A stretch of DNA of 19,496 nt, taken from Clostridiales bacterium UBA3953 (GTDB taxonomy: Bacteria; Bacillota; Clostridia; Oscillospirales; CAG-272). The stretch covers positions 1-19,496 of the forward strand of contig DGDL01000034.1 in the NCBI GenBank assembly GCA_002385415.1, in the 5' to 3' direction. How positions within the stretch are numbered: position 1 is the stretch's first letter; the number at the start of each line of letters is the position of its first letter. Shown here piece after piece: positions 7,109 through 14,115 of the stretch. The position numbers were made by a program, and so were the translations under genes. Under the pieces are notes generated by a model, which did not search any database, was not told the origin of the DNA, and worked only from the letters and a program-made list of their open reading frames with translations.

Positions 7109-7933
7109 TTATTTTTTGCGTTTGCCGGCTGCGATTGCTGCGGAGGCGGTTGCCACAGCGGCAGCGGCTGCAAAAAACATCATATCAAATGTTTGAGGAG
7201 CGACCTGCACCTGCGAGGGCTCTTCCTCTGCCGGAGCATCTTCGGCAGGAGCCTCGGTTTCGGGAGCAAAGATGAGCGGATCGGGACCGGCGACCAAGGT
7301 TACATCAATCAGCGCGCTGGTATTTTCCCAGTAGGCCTCATTTTCATCGGAGTGTGCCCAGAAGACATAACCGTCGCGCACACCGTCGCCGTCAAAGTCG
7401 TCATTTATACTTACCGTATATCCGATTACGGTGCCTTCCTGCGGCTTTATGTCCGAAAGATAAGGCACATACAACTCAATTATGTAACCCGTATCTGTGA
7501 GGACAACGGCGCTCTCTGCCACTTCGTATACATTTTCGTTGCCCGTATAATATATTTCGTGGCCGTCAGACGCCTTGCAGAAGTGCCAGTCGCCGGGGTC
7601 GGTTGCATAGCCCATGGCCTTTGTATTCTTTTCGGACACCCAAAAATCGACCGAGTTTCTCGCGTCAACGTCATTTTCTGTTATGCTTTCGTCTCCTACG
7701 ACGGCAAGCAAGTACAGACCGGATTCATCCCAGAGTATTTTTGTGTAGCTGTTTGAAATGTCATATTCATCGGGAAGCACCTGTTTTGAGGTGTATTCCC
7801 ATATTTCGTCTATCTGCCCGTCGATAACAGGCTTAACAGTAGCGTATGCTGCGGTGGTACCATGATCGGCGGCAAAAACCGACAGCGACATAACGAGTAT
7901 GAGCACAGACAAAAATAATGCAAATTTCTTCAT
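7109..7933 (-). CDS. Secreted CBM9-type carbohydrate-binding protein with acidic linker and C-terminal anchor
   Basis: A 274-residue exported protein. It has a Sec signal peptide (MKKFALFLSVLILVMSLSVFA, cleavage near residue 21). A domain at about 33-215 looks like carbohydrate-binding module family 9 (VIDGQIDEIWEY, ILWDESGLYLLAVVGDE, VDFWVSE, YIIELYVPY). An acidic Pro/Glu/Ala linker follows (about 224-241). The tail begins APQTFD, then an Ala-rich hydrophobic segment, then GKRKK. That layout is the one used by cell-wall sorting signals, with PQTFD in place of LPXTG or NPQTGD. There is no catalytic domain, so the likely role is holding glycans at the surface. The start has AAGGAG 8 nt upstream. 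It lies downstream of an AraC-type regulator, with a palindrome in its promoter. Confidence 0.75.
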   Translation of the reverse strand: MKKFALFLSVLILVMSLSVFAADHGTTAAYATVKPVIDGQIDEIWEYTSKQVLPDEYDISNSYTKILWDESGLYLLAVVGDESITENDVDARNSVDFWVSEKNTKAMGYATDPGDWHFCKASDGHEIYYTGNENVYEVAESAVVLTDTGYIIELYVPYLSDIKPQEGTVIGYTVSINDDFDGDGVRDGYVFWAHSDENEAYWENTSALIDVTLVAGPDPLIFAPETEAPAEDAPAEEEPSQVQVAPQTFDMMFFAAAAAVATASAAIAAGKRKK

Positions 7934-7974
7934 GCTCTATTCTCCTTGTCGTTTTTTATTTTCGACACAATTAA

Positions 7975-8003
7975 ATGTTATCACATTAGTGATATAAACA
8001 CAA
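7975..8003 (-). promoter_or_regulatory. Promoter of the CBM9-type gene with embedded palindromic operator
   Basis: Minus strand: TTGTGT (8003-7998), a 17-nt spacer, TAACAT (7980-7975). The spacer contains the inverted repeat TATCAC-N4-GTGATA (7979-7994), which reaches into the -10. This position suits a repressor or a class II activator. The adjacent PocR-AraC protein or a LacI/GntR-type factor could bind it; binding is inferred. Confidence 0.45.
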
Positions 8004-8039
8004 TAAATTATTCTATCATCGCATGTATTTTTGTATCAT

Positions 8040-8933
8040 TTATCCGCATTTGGTTTCACAAATGCATTTTTTTGCCTTCGCCGCGTTTCGATACTCCGTG
8101 CATGTCATGCCGGTATATTTTTTAAAAGTTTTCATAAAATAACTCGCATTGCCGAAACAAAGGTGAGAGGCAAGCTCGCTTATGCTTATATCCGTCATCG
8201 CAAGCAGTTTTTTTGCCTCTTCAATCCTGCGGTTTGTGAGATATTTTGTAAAAGTCGTGCCAAGCTCGGAGGCTATAAGCCTTGACAGGTGCGAAACACT
8301 GACATAGAGCGCCGCGGCGGTGTGCCTTACGTTGATTTTATTATATAGGTTCTTCTCTATGTAGGCTTTGAAATTTTCGATTATCTTTGACTCGGTGCAT
8401 TTTATCCAGCGGTTATCGTATATGCTCTGTGCACATATTTCAAGAAAATAGACCAGCGCTTCGAGTTTTCGACCTTCAAGTACCGGCATCGCTGCATAAG
8501 CCTCCCGCAAATCGGCGTCAAGAGCATCGTCGAGCTTGTCTTTATCAATGAAGCTGACGATTTTACTGTACTGTTCTGCCTGGTATCCATATTTGATCTG
8601 ACCTATCATAAGCGCGCAAATCAATTCGTCTTCGGCCATTACCGGTATTATTGCATCGGTGAAACCGGCGTGACATTTATAGATATAAGCTTTTTTTGTG
8701 ACTTTCGCATATTCGAGAGCACGCAAATCACATTCCCTGCATTTCCGAGTAAAAAGCGGGCTGTGATAGCGCACTTTGTCGCAAAAACGCAGCTCGTCGT
8801 AATTCGACGATTTAACCGGATGCTCAAGTAAAATATTCATGTTAGCATCATGTATGCCCACTCTTAATCCTGATATGGTGTAAAACTCGACGAGCATTTT
8901 CTGCACCTGCGGATCAAATATATATTCAATCAT
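8040..8933 (-). CDS. AraC-family transcriptional regulator with N-terminal PocR sensory domain
   Basis: A 297-residue ligand-responsive DNA-binding protein. Residues about 5-170 match the PocR sensory domain, with its cysteine-containing motif (Cys65 and Cys68 in FTRKCRECDLRA, Cys87 in YKCHAGFTDAIIPV) and GQIKYG. Residues about 185-285 form the double helix-turn-helix of AraC/XylS proteins (ALYVSVSHLSRLI, then YLTNRRIEEAKKLLAMTDISISELASHLCF, then YFMKTFKKYTGMT). The start has GGAGG 6 nt upstream. It probably regulates the CBM9-type gene just downstream and perhaps the neighbouring sugar genes. PocR domains are known or proposed to sense small carbon compounds such as propanediol or hydrocarbon derivatives; the ligand here is unknown. 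Confidence 0.9.
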   Translation of the reverse strand: MIEYIFDPQVQKMLVEFYTISGLRVGIHDANMNILLEHPVKSSNYDELRFCDKVRYHSPLFTRKCRECDLRALEYAKVTKKAYIYKCHAGFTDAIIPVMAEDELICALMIGQIKYGYQAEQYSKIVSFIDKDKLDDALDADLREAYAAMPVLEGRKLEALVYFLEICAQSIYDNRWIKCTESKIIENFKAYIEKNLYNKINVRHTAAALYVSVSHLSRLIASELGTTFTKYLTNRRIEEAKKLLAMTDISISELASHLCFGNASYFMKTFKKYTGMTCTEYRNAAKAKKCICETKCG

Positions 8934-8969
8934 ATCGAGCCTCCGAATCGGAAATTGGCAACCCTTTGT

Positions 8970-8998
8970 ATTATACCTAATATTTGTGCTGCTCGCAA
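8970..8998 (-). promoter_or_regulatory. Promoter for the PocR-AraC regulator
   Basis: Minus strand: TTGCGA (8998-8993), a 17-nt spacer, TATAAT (8975-8970). The leader is about 30 nt. Confidence 0.6.
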
Positions 8999-9048
8999 CA
9001 ATTTACACCAAAATTACTACAAATTTAGACATAATTTTACGTTTAAAC

Positions 9049-9082
9049 AAAAAAGCGAAGGACCTTTGATAAGGTCCTTCGC
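9049..9082 (-). terminator. Intrinsic terminator of the dehydrogenase-sulfatase operon
   Basis: A 12-bp perfect stem (9055-9066 with 9071-9082) and a 4-nt loop, followed on the minus strand by TTTTTT (9054-9049). It starts 14 nt after the stop of the last gene. Confidence 0.88.
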
Positions 9083-9096
9083 CCATATCTAAAGCG

Positions 9097-10179
9097 TTAG
9101 ATTGAACCGACTGCGCCGTGAATCGGGGGCAGCGGATGAGGACGTACGATTTCTCCGCCGTTTTCGTAGGATTCGATCGCAGCGAAGATGTACTCCATCG
9201 TTGCAAGCGCATCGCGGCCGCTGGAGCGCAGGTTGTCAAGCGGCACACCGTTTGAAACGTCCTCGAGGAACGCGTGGATGCGGCGCGGGAAGGTGGAGTT
9301 GAAGTCGGTTATTCCGGTGTTCATAACCTCGGGTTCGGCACCGGATTTATAGTAGGTGAGTTTTTCCACACAGTTTTCGATTACAAATGTACCCTTTGTA
9401 CCGGCAAGCTCGAAGCTCCACCAGCCGCCCAGACCGAACATGGCATCGCCGCGCTGAGAAAGCAGATAGCCAACGCAGCCGTTTTCAAATTTCATATGTA
9501 TGCTCTGGATGGACAGCATAAGGTCGCTTGCAGAGCGTCTTACGCCGGGCTTATCCATAAAGGCCTGAACATGGGTTACGTTACCGCAGAAGTAGCGCAT
9601 GACCGAGAAGGGGTGGGTCAAAAACGCCTTTGCATGCGAGTACGGGCGGTTCCAACGGGGTGCGCCGGTGCCGCCATAGCCGGCCTCGGAGCCGTTGAAA
9701 CCTACTTTGTTGATGCAGTAAACCTGCTCGCCTATCTGGCCTTCGTCCATGTACTTTTTGGCGCGTTCTGCCGGCAGCGAGAAATAGTGGTTGAGGTTGC
9801 AGCCGAGATAAAGACCTTTTTTGTAAGCATAGGCCACCATCTCGCGCGCCTCGGTGATTTCGTTGGAGATGGGCTTTTCGACAAGCACATGTTTGCCGGC
9901 ATCGAGCGCTTCCATTGTAGGCTCATAGTGCCAGCTTCCGTTTTCGTAACCGGAGGTGCATACGTCGACAATGTCGAGGTCGGGATGCGCTTTGAGCATT
10001 TCCTTGAGGCTGTAGTATGCGGGGACGCCGAGTCTCTCAGCCGCCTTGTCGGCACGCTCCTTTATGAGGTCGCAGACCGCGACCAGCTCGGCAAGCTCGT
10101 CGGCTTTGTGACAGTCGGCATGCAGGTTGCCTATGCCGCCCATGCCGACGACTCCTACTTTCAGCGGTGCTTTCGACAT
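9097..10179 (-). CDS. Gfo/Idh/MocA family NAD(P)-dependent oxidoreductase (third in operon)
   Basis: Likely oxidises or reduces a sugar, cyclitol or glycoside hydroxyl using NAD(P). The 360-residue protein has an N-terminal Rossmann fold with GMGGIG (residues 12-17), the family EKPIS motif with the catalytic-type Lys102, and a C-terminal substrate domain containing LTHPFSVMRYFCG and AGTKGTFVIEN. It shares many segments with the enzyme encoded at 11518-12528 (Y-E-x-x-S, EKPISN, N-x-NH-x-F, IGE), so the two are paralogues separated by a lipoprotein gene. A ribosome binding site (AGAGGTAAG) supports this start. It is the last gene before the terminator. The substrate is unknown. Confidence 0.9.
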   Translation of the reverse strand: MSKAPLKVGVVGMGGIGNLHADCHKADELAELVAVCDLIKERADKAAERLGVPAYYSLKEMLKAHPDLDIVDVCTSGYENGSWHYEPTMEALDAGKHVLVEKPISNEITEAREMVAYAYKKGLYLGCNLNHYFSLPAERAKKYMDEGQIGEQVYCINKVGFNGSEAGYGGTGAPRWNRPYSHAKAFLTHPFSVMRYFCGNVTHVQAFMDKPGVRRSASDLMLSIQSIHMKFENGCVGYLLSQRGDAMFGLGGWWSFELAGTKGTFVIENCVEKLTYYKSGAEPEVMNTGITDFNSTFPRRIHAFLEDVSNGVPLDNLRSSGRDALATMEYIFAAIESYENGGEIVRPHPLPPIHGAVGSI

Positions 10180-10251
10180 AATGACTTACCTCTTTCAAAA
10201 AATTTTACTGCCGAAGTGTTTTATATCTTAATATCTAAAACGCTAGTTGCC

Positions 10252-11517
10252 TTATTCAAAATTAACCACACGTACGTATCCGTCGCCGCGGTCAAACAGT
10301 ACATAAACCGATTCTACAGGAGTGCCGTTTTGATATGCGGCAAGCGTATTTAGGCTTTTTGCGAACACAAATCTCTCGGTGACGGTATATATAGCCGTAA
10401 TATCGCCGTCGGCGGTGGCATACTTTGATGCCGATATCAGCGTGTCGGCACGCGGCTTGCCTTTTATATCGACAGCCCAAACAGTGCCCGAGGAGCGCGA
10501 AAAATAGTCCGTTGACCCGCCCTTCGACTCTATCGAGCCGTAGTAGTCAAACTCCCACGCGGGCAGATACAGATACCCGTCCGCACACAGGCTGCCCACA
10601 GTCGCCTGCACACCCGAGATTACCGGCTCCGGCTCGCCGCCGCTTACCGGTACGCGGTAATAATCGTGGCAGTTCACCGCAACGGCAAACTCCGTCACCT
10701 CGCCGTTTTCGTCCGTTTCGGTGCGCCCCGGCAGAATCTCATACTCCGGCGCATCCTCGGATTTCACGGGATAATATATGTAGCCGTCGTAGACGAATAT
10801 ACCGGTCGGCGTATCGCAGCTGAAAATGAGCGTCGTCTTTACGCCGTCGCTGCCCCGTTCCGCCCTATACACTCCGCTGTCCTCGCTCATAAAATAGAGC
10901 GCGCCGTTTTCCATACCGACCATCACAATATCGGTGCCGTCACCGGCGACGTAGAGTTCCGGCGTGCCACCCGACCGTGGTATCACCCAAATGTCGTGGA
11001 GGCCGTCCTGATTTTTGGAAAGGAAATAAATGTCGTCCCCGTACAGCAGAAGCTGATCTATCGGATACTGCCAGTCCTGCAAAACTGTTTCGGTTTCGCC
11101 GGTTAGAACCGCAAGGCATGCGATGACATTGTGGCGCACGCCTTTTTTCTGCTCGGCATCGAAATATGTGCGCATCTGCGCATACCAAAGCGAGTGACTG
11201 TGCGCCCCCGGGTCGGGTGCCCAGCAGGTCAGCCCGCGAATATAGGCGGGACAACTGTCGTCGGAATGGCTGCAGCCTTTTATAGCGCAAGCCACCTTCG
11301 GCTCTATAGTCAGTACGCTTTTATAGTCGACGTTTATGTCTATGTACTGAAATGTATCGGATATTCTTGCCGCATGATACAGCCTGCCGCCAACTATCGC
11401 ATTCTCGGCCGACAGCACGCCCCGCTCGGGTTTTTTCGCGGGTAGGCACGATACCGCGGCAAAAAGATATGCCAAAGCCGTAGCTGCGACAAACAAAAGG
11501 CGGATGAGCCTGCGCAT
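10252..11517 (-). CDS. Lipoprotein with beta-propeller-like (DUF5050-like) repeats
   Basis: A 421-residue protein with a lipoprotein signal peptide: basic start MRRLIRLL, hydrophobic core, and AAVSC with lipidation at Cys24. The mature part shows repeated blade-like units (LLLYGDDIYFLSKNQDGLHDIWVIP, NGALYFMSEDSGVYRAER, VYDGYIYYP, CADGYLYLP), resembling the DUF5050 propeller proteins common in Clostridia. Near the N-terminus is the Cys/His cluster Cys77, Cys82, His84, Cys89, also frequent in that group. It starts one base after the stop of the upstream dehydrogenase gene (TAA-ATG) with only a weak ribosome binding site, suggesting translational coupling. It is probably anchored outside the membrane, where it may bind substrate or sense the surface; its role is unknown. 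Confidence 0.72.
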   Translation of the reverse strand: MRRLIRLLFVAATALAYLFAAVSCLPAKKPERGVLSAENAIVGGRLYHAARISDTFQYIDINVDYKSVLTIEPKVACAIKGCSHSDDSCPAYIRGLTCWAPDPGAHSHSLWYAQMRTYFDAEQKKGVRHNVIACLAVLTGETETVLQDWQYPIDQLLLYGDDIYFLSKNQDGLHDIWVIPRSGGTPELYVAGDGTDIVMVGMENGALYFMSEDSGVYRAERGSDGVKTTLIFSCDTPTGIFVYDGYIYYPVKSEDAPEYEILPGRTETDENGEVTEFAVAVNCHDYYRVPVSGGEPEPVISGVQATVGSLCADGYLYLPAWEFDYYGSIESKGGSTDYFSRSSGTVWAVDIKGKPRADTLISASKYATADGDITAIYTVTERFVFAKSLNTLAAYQNGTPVESVYVLFDRGDGYVRVVNFE

Positions 11518-12528
11518 TTATTCGCTTACTTCTTCAACCTTAACGGGTATGCCGCCGTTATCGAGAGATTTTATCGCCGCATGGATAACACGCTGGGCTT
11601 CCAATCCCTCGACGCCCGATCCATTTATCTCTTCGGGCTTTGCGCCCGAGTCGACCTGATCGACAAAAGCTTTGATGCGCGCGCGGAAAGTGTCGTCAAA
11701 ATTTGAATATCCGCCGAATACAGGGTTGGCATAAGATTCCTTGAGATAGGTTTCGGCCGGATAAAGCACCGCCTCGCGCCACATATCCGAGACGACAAAA
11801 CGACCTTTTGTACCCGCAACTTCGCAGCGCTCCATCGGATGGCCGCGCGCAATATCATACGAGCTTGTCAGGTGTCCCACCGCGCCGCACTTAAAGCGCA
11901 TGTTTATAGATGCCGTCGACCAGATTTCGCGGCCGGTCGCCTTGTATGCAAAGCACGAAACTTCCTCAATCGGGCCGCAGTAATGCATCATCATGTTGAC
12001 GCTGTGCGGGTTGAGCGCCTTGAGGTGATAATACGGTGAGTCGAGCGGCATAAACTTGCCGATCCAAAGCGCCATGTTGCAGAAAAGCAGCTCGCCTATC
12101 CGCCCGTCGGCCATCCACTTTTCAGCCTGCCACGCCGCCGGCGTAAAGCGATGGTTGAAATTGATTCCGTAACAGCGGTTAAGGCGCCGCGCGGTCTCGA
12201 CCATCTCGAGCGCATGTTTGAGGTCGTTTGAAATAGGCTTTTCGCCGAGCACATGACAGCCCGCCTCAAGCGCCTGAATGGTCGGTATGTAGTGGTCGGA
12301 TGAATACTCGTATCCGCCCGTCGTTATCGAACAAATGTCGGGTTTGAGCGCATCGAGCATCTCTTGAGCGTCAAGGAAATAGGGCACGCCAGCTTCCTCG
12401 CCCGCAGCCTTTGCCCGTTCGGGAATGATGTCGCAAACCCCGACAAGCTCTGCATTGGGCAGCTCGCGGTATATTCTTGCGTGGAGCCGTCCTATGTGCC
12501 CCATTCCGATTACACAAACGCGTTGCAT
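11518..12528 (-). CDS. Gfo/Idh/MocA family NAD(P)-dependent oxidoreductase (second in operon)
   Basis: A 336-residue sugar-type dehydrogenase. Its Rossmann motif is GMGHIG (residues 8-13), the EKPIS motif has Lys97, and INFNHRFTPAAWQAEKWM and LNPHSVNMMMHYCG lie in the substrate domain. It is closely related to the protein at 9097-10179 and more distant from the one at 14116-15210. Its ribosome binding site is AGAAGG, about 10 nt before the ATG. The upstream 169-nt gap, unusually long for this operon, carries several inverted repeats. Its stop codon abuts the start of the lipoprotein gene. The substrate cannot be named. Confidence 0.9.
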   Translation of the reverse strand: MQRVCVIGMGHIGRLHARIYRELPNAELVGVCDIIPERAKAAGEEAGVPYFLDAQEMLDALKPDICSITTGGYEYSSDHYIPTIQALEAGCHVLGEKPISNDLKHALEMVETARRLNRCYGINFNHRFTPAAWQAEKWMADGRIGELLFCNMALWIGKFMPLDSPYYHLKALNPHSVNMMMHYCGPIEEVSCFAYKATGREIWSTASINMRFKCGAVGHLTSSYDIARGHPMERCEVAGTKGRFVVSDMWREAVLYPAETYLKESYANPVFGGYSNFDDTFRARIKAFVDQVDSGAKPEEINGSGVEGLEAQRVIHAAIKSLDNGGIPVKVEEVSE

Positions 12529-12582
12529 GGCAATATACCTTCTTTATTCATACGGGCACTCGCCGACGGGCCGGACGCCATG

Positions 12583-12658
12583 GGGGTATATACCCCGGCG
12601 CCGACCCTCGGCGATATGTCCGCGTATTTTTTTGTACAGCCTAAACGGCGATGTACAA
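12583..12658 (-). repeat. Inverted-repeat cluster in the gap between sulfatase-like and dehydrogenase genes
   Basis: Three symmetric elements lie in the 169-nt gap: the perfect palindrome GGGGTATATACCCC (12583-12596), a 6-bp hairpin CGCCGA-ccc-TCGGCG (12599-12613), and a longer hairpin with TTGTACA/TGTACAA arms plus an inner GCC/GGC (12632-12658). None is followed by a T-tract on the minus strand. They may be operators, RNA processing sites or a weak internal promoter region (TATATA in the first palindrome). Confidence 0.4.
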
Positions 12659-12697
12659 TATCAGGCCTTTTCCGTGTATGCTTTTTGCGTGCTATGT

Positions 12698-14095
12698 TTA
12701 CTGCTGATTTTTGCGCTTTTCGCCGAGCTCCTGCAGGCGGCGGGCAGTTTCGGGGTCGCCGATGTGCATCGAATTATATGCTTCGTCCGAGCTGGTGAAA
12801 GGATGTCCGAATCCATTCCACTTGTCTGCGTTGGAGTAAATGGGCGCCTCTCTGCCCGTCTCGGCGGTACGCTTTGCGATATGAGCGTTAATTTTGTCGG
12901 TGTAAAGCTTTACAATATCTGGATACTGGTCGGCGACGTTGTGGTTTTCGCCCGGATCCATGATAAGATTGTAAAGCTCGACGGACGGCTTGTAGTGGAA
13001 GTCGGGCTCGAGGGCCAAAATCAGTTTCCACTCGGGCGTACGCCAGCCGTGTTTGCGCATCCAGGTCGCCTCGGTTATGTACATTTCGGGCTCCTGCGGC
13101 GCCTTGCCCGCAACAACGTCAAACAGGTTGCGGCCGTCGAACTTAATGTCGGTTTCAATGTCCATCAGATACAGCAGCGTGGGCATTACATCCTTGAGCT
13201 GGCATATATCGTTATAGCGCTTGGACACGCCTTTGAGCTTGCGCGGATACTTGATTGCAAAGGGAATGGACAATGTGCACTCATAGAGGCCGTGATGGTC
13301 GAAATAGCAGTCATGCTCATAGAGTGTTTCGCCGTGGTCGGAAGTGAATACCACAATAGTATCTTCGGCGATGCCCAATGCCTCAAGCTTGTTGAGCATA
13401 ATCGAGATACACGCATCCATATACGCTATAGCACCGTCATACTGTGCGCATATATACTCCGCATCGGTGCATCCCGGCGGGAACCAGGTGCGGAAATAAT
13501 CGCAGAAAGGCTTGAAGTTATAAACAGGTTCCAGCGATTTATTGTTCGGATCAAATTCGTCGCCCGTATAGAACATCCGCTCAAAGGGTTCGGGAGGAAG
13601 ATAAGGCGAATGTGGATCCATGTGCCGCAGGAACAGGAAGAAGGGTTTGCCCTCATCGACAAGCCTTTCAAGCTCGGGAATAGCAACCTCGTTCATGCTC
13701 TCGGCTTTGCGTGAGCGGCCCTGCTCCCAGCCGCCCCATGTCACCTTGGCATCAAGCTTGCGATCGAAAGGTATCTGGTCATAGCTTATCGCCGTTGTGT
13801 TATAACCATGTTCGCGCAGAAGTTCCTGCAGCGATTTGCAGCCGGCTGCCACCTTGCCCTGATGGCGCAGCGCCACAACGTCGGTCGAGAAGCAGTCCAT
13901 ACCGGTCAGCATGGACGCATAGCCGGGTGTTGTGGGTATCGACGGGCTGAACATCTGATTAAAAATGACACTATCGGTTGACAGATAGCGATCTATATGG
14001 GGGGTCGTAAGCTTATGATAGCCGTAAAGGCTCATACGATCGCGGCGCAGGCTGTCTATGCCGAAAAACAGGATGTTGGGCTTTTTGGCGGACAT
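12698..14095 (-). CDS. Sulfatase-superfamily hydrolase lacking the formylglycine residue
   Basis: A 465-residue, probably cytoplasmic member of the sulfatase/alkaline phosphatase superfamily. Metal-site motifs are present: FFGIDSLRRD near residue 11, RHMDPHSPYLPP, and TSDHGE followed by a HHGLYE segment. The signature CxPSRASLLTG, whose Cys or Ser becomes formylglycine in true sulfatases, reads TTPGYASMLTG (Thr55-Thr56-Pro57-Gly58-Tyr59). Thr replaces Cys/Ser and Tyr replaces Arg, so formylglycine cannot form. Thr is the nucleophile in relatives such as LtaS and NPP phosphodiesterases, so a phospho-ester substrate is plausible. Its GAGGTGAT ribosome binding site is excellent. It lies 20 nt after a dehydrogenase gene in the same operon. 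Confidence 0.88.
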   Translation of the reverse strand: MSAKKPNILFFGIDSLRRDRMSLYGYHKLTTPHIDRYLSTDSVIFNQMFSPSIPTTPGYASMLTGMDCFSTDVVALRHQGKVAAGCKSLQELLREHGYNTTAISYDQIPFDRKLDAKVTWGGWEQGRSRKAESMNEVAIPELERLVDEGKPFFLFLRHMDPHSPYLPPEPFERMFYTGDEFDPNNKSLEPVYNFKPFCDYFRTWFPPGCTDAEYICAQYDGAIAYMDACISIMLNKLEALGIAEDTIVVFTSDHGETLYEHDCYFDHHGLYECTLSIPFAIKYPRKLKGVSKRYNDICQLKDVMPTLLYLMDIETDIKFDGRNLFDVVAGKAPQEPEMYITEATWMRKHGWRTPEWKLILALEPDFHYKPSVELYNLIMDPGENHNVADQYPDIVKLYTDKINAHIAKRTAETGREAPIYSNADKWNGFGHPFTSSDEAYNSMHIGDPETARRLQELGEKRKNQQ

Positions 14096-14115
14096 TTTAT
14101 CACCTCATTAATTTC

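Noticed and set aside
7043..7756. Plus-strand open frame opposite the CBM9-type gene
   Set aside because: It starts within the terminator stem and is antisense to a protein with a signal peptide and CBM9-like motifs.
9274..10353. Long plus-strand open frame (359 codons) opposite a dehydrogenase gene
   Set aside because: Antisense shadow of a clear Gfo/Idh/MocA gene, with no family motif.
12425..13714. Long plus-strand open frame (429 codons) opposite the sulfatase-like gene
   Set aside because: It lies antisense to a gene with clear superfamily motifs and a strong ribosome binding site, and its own translation shows no recognisable domain.
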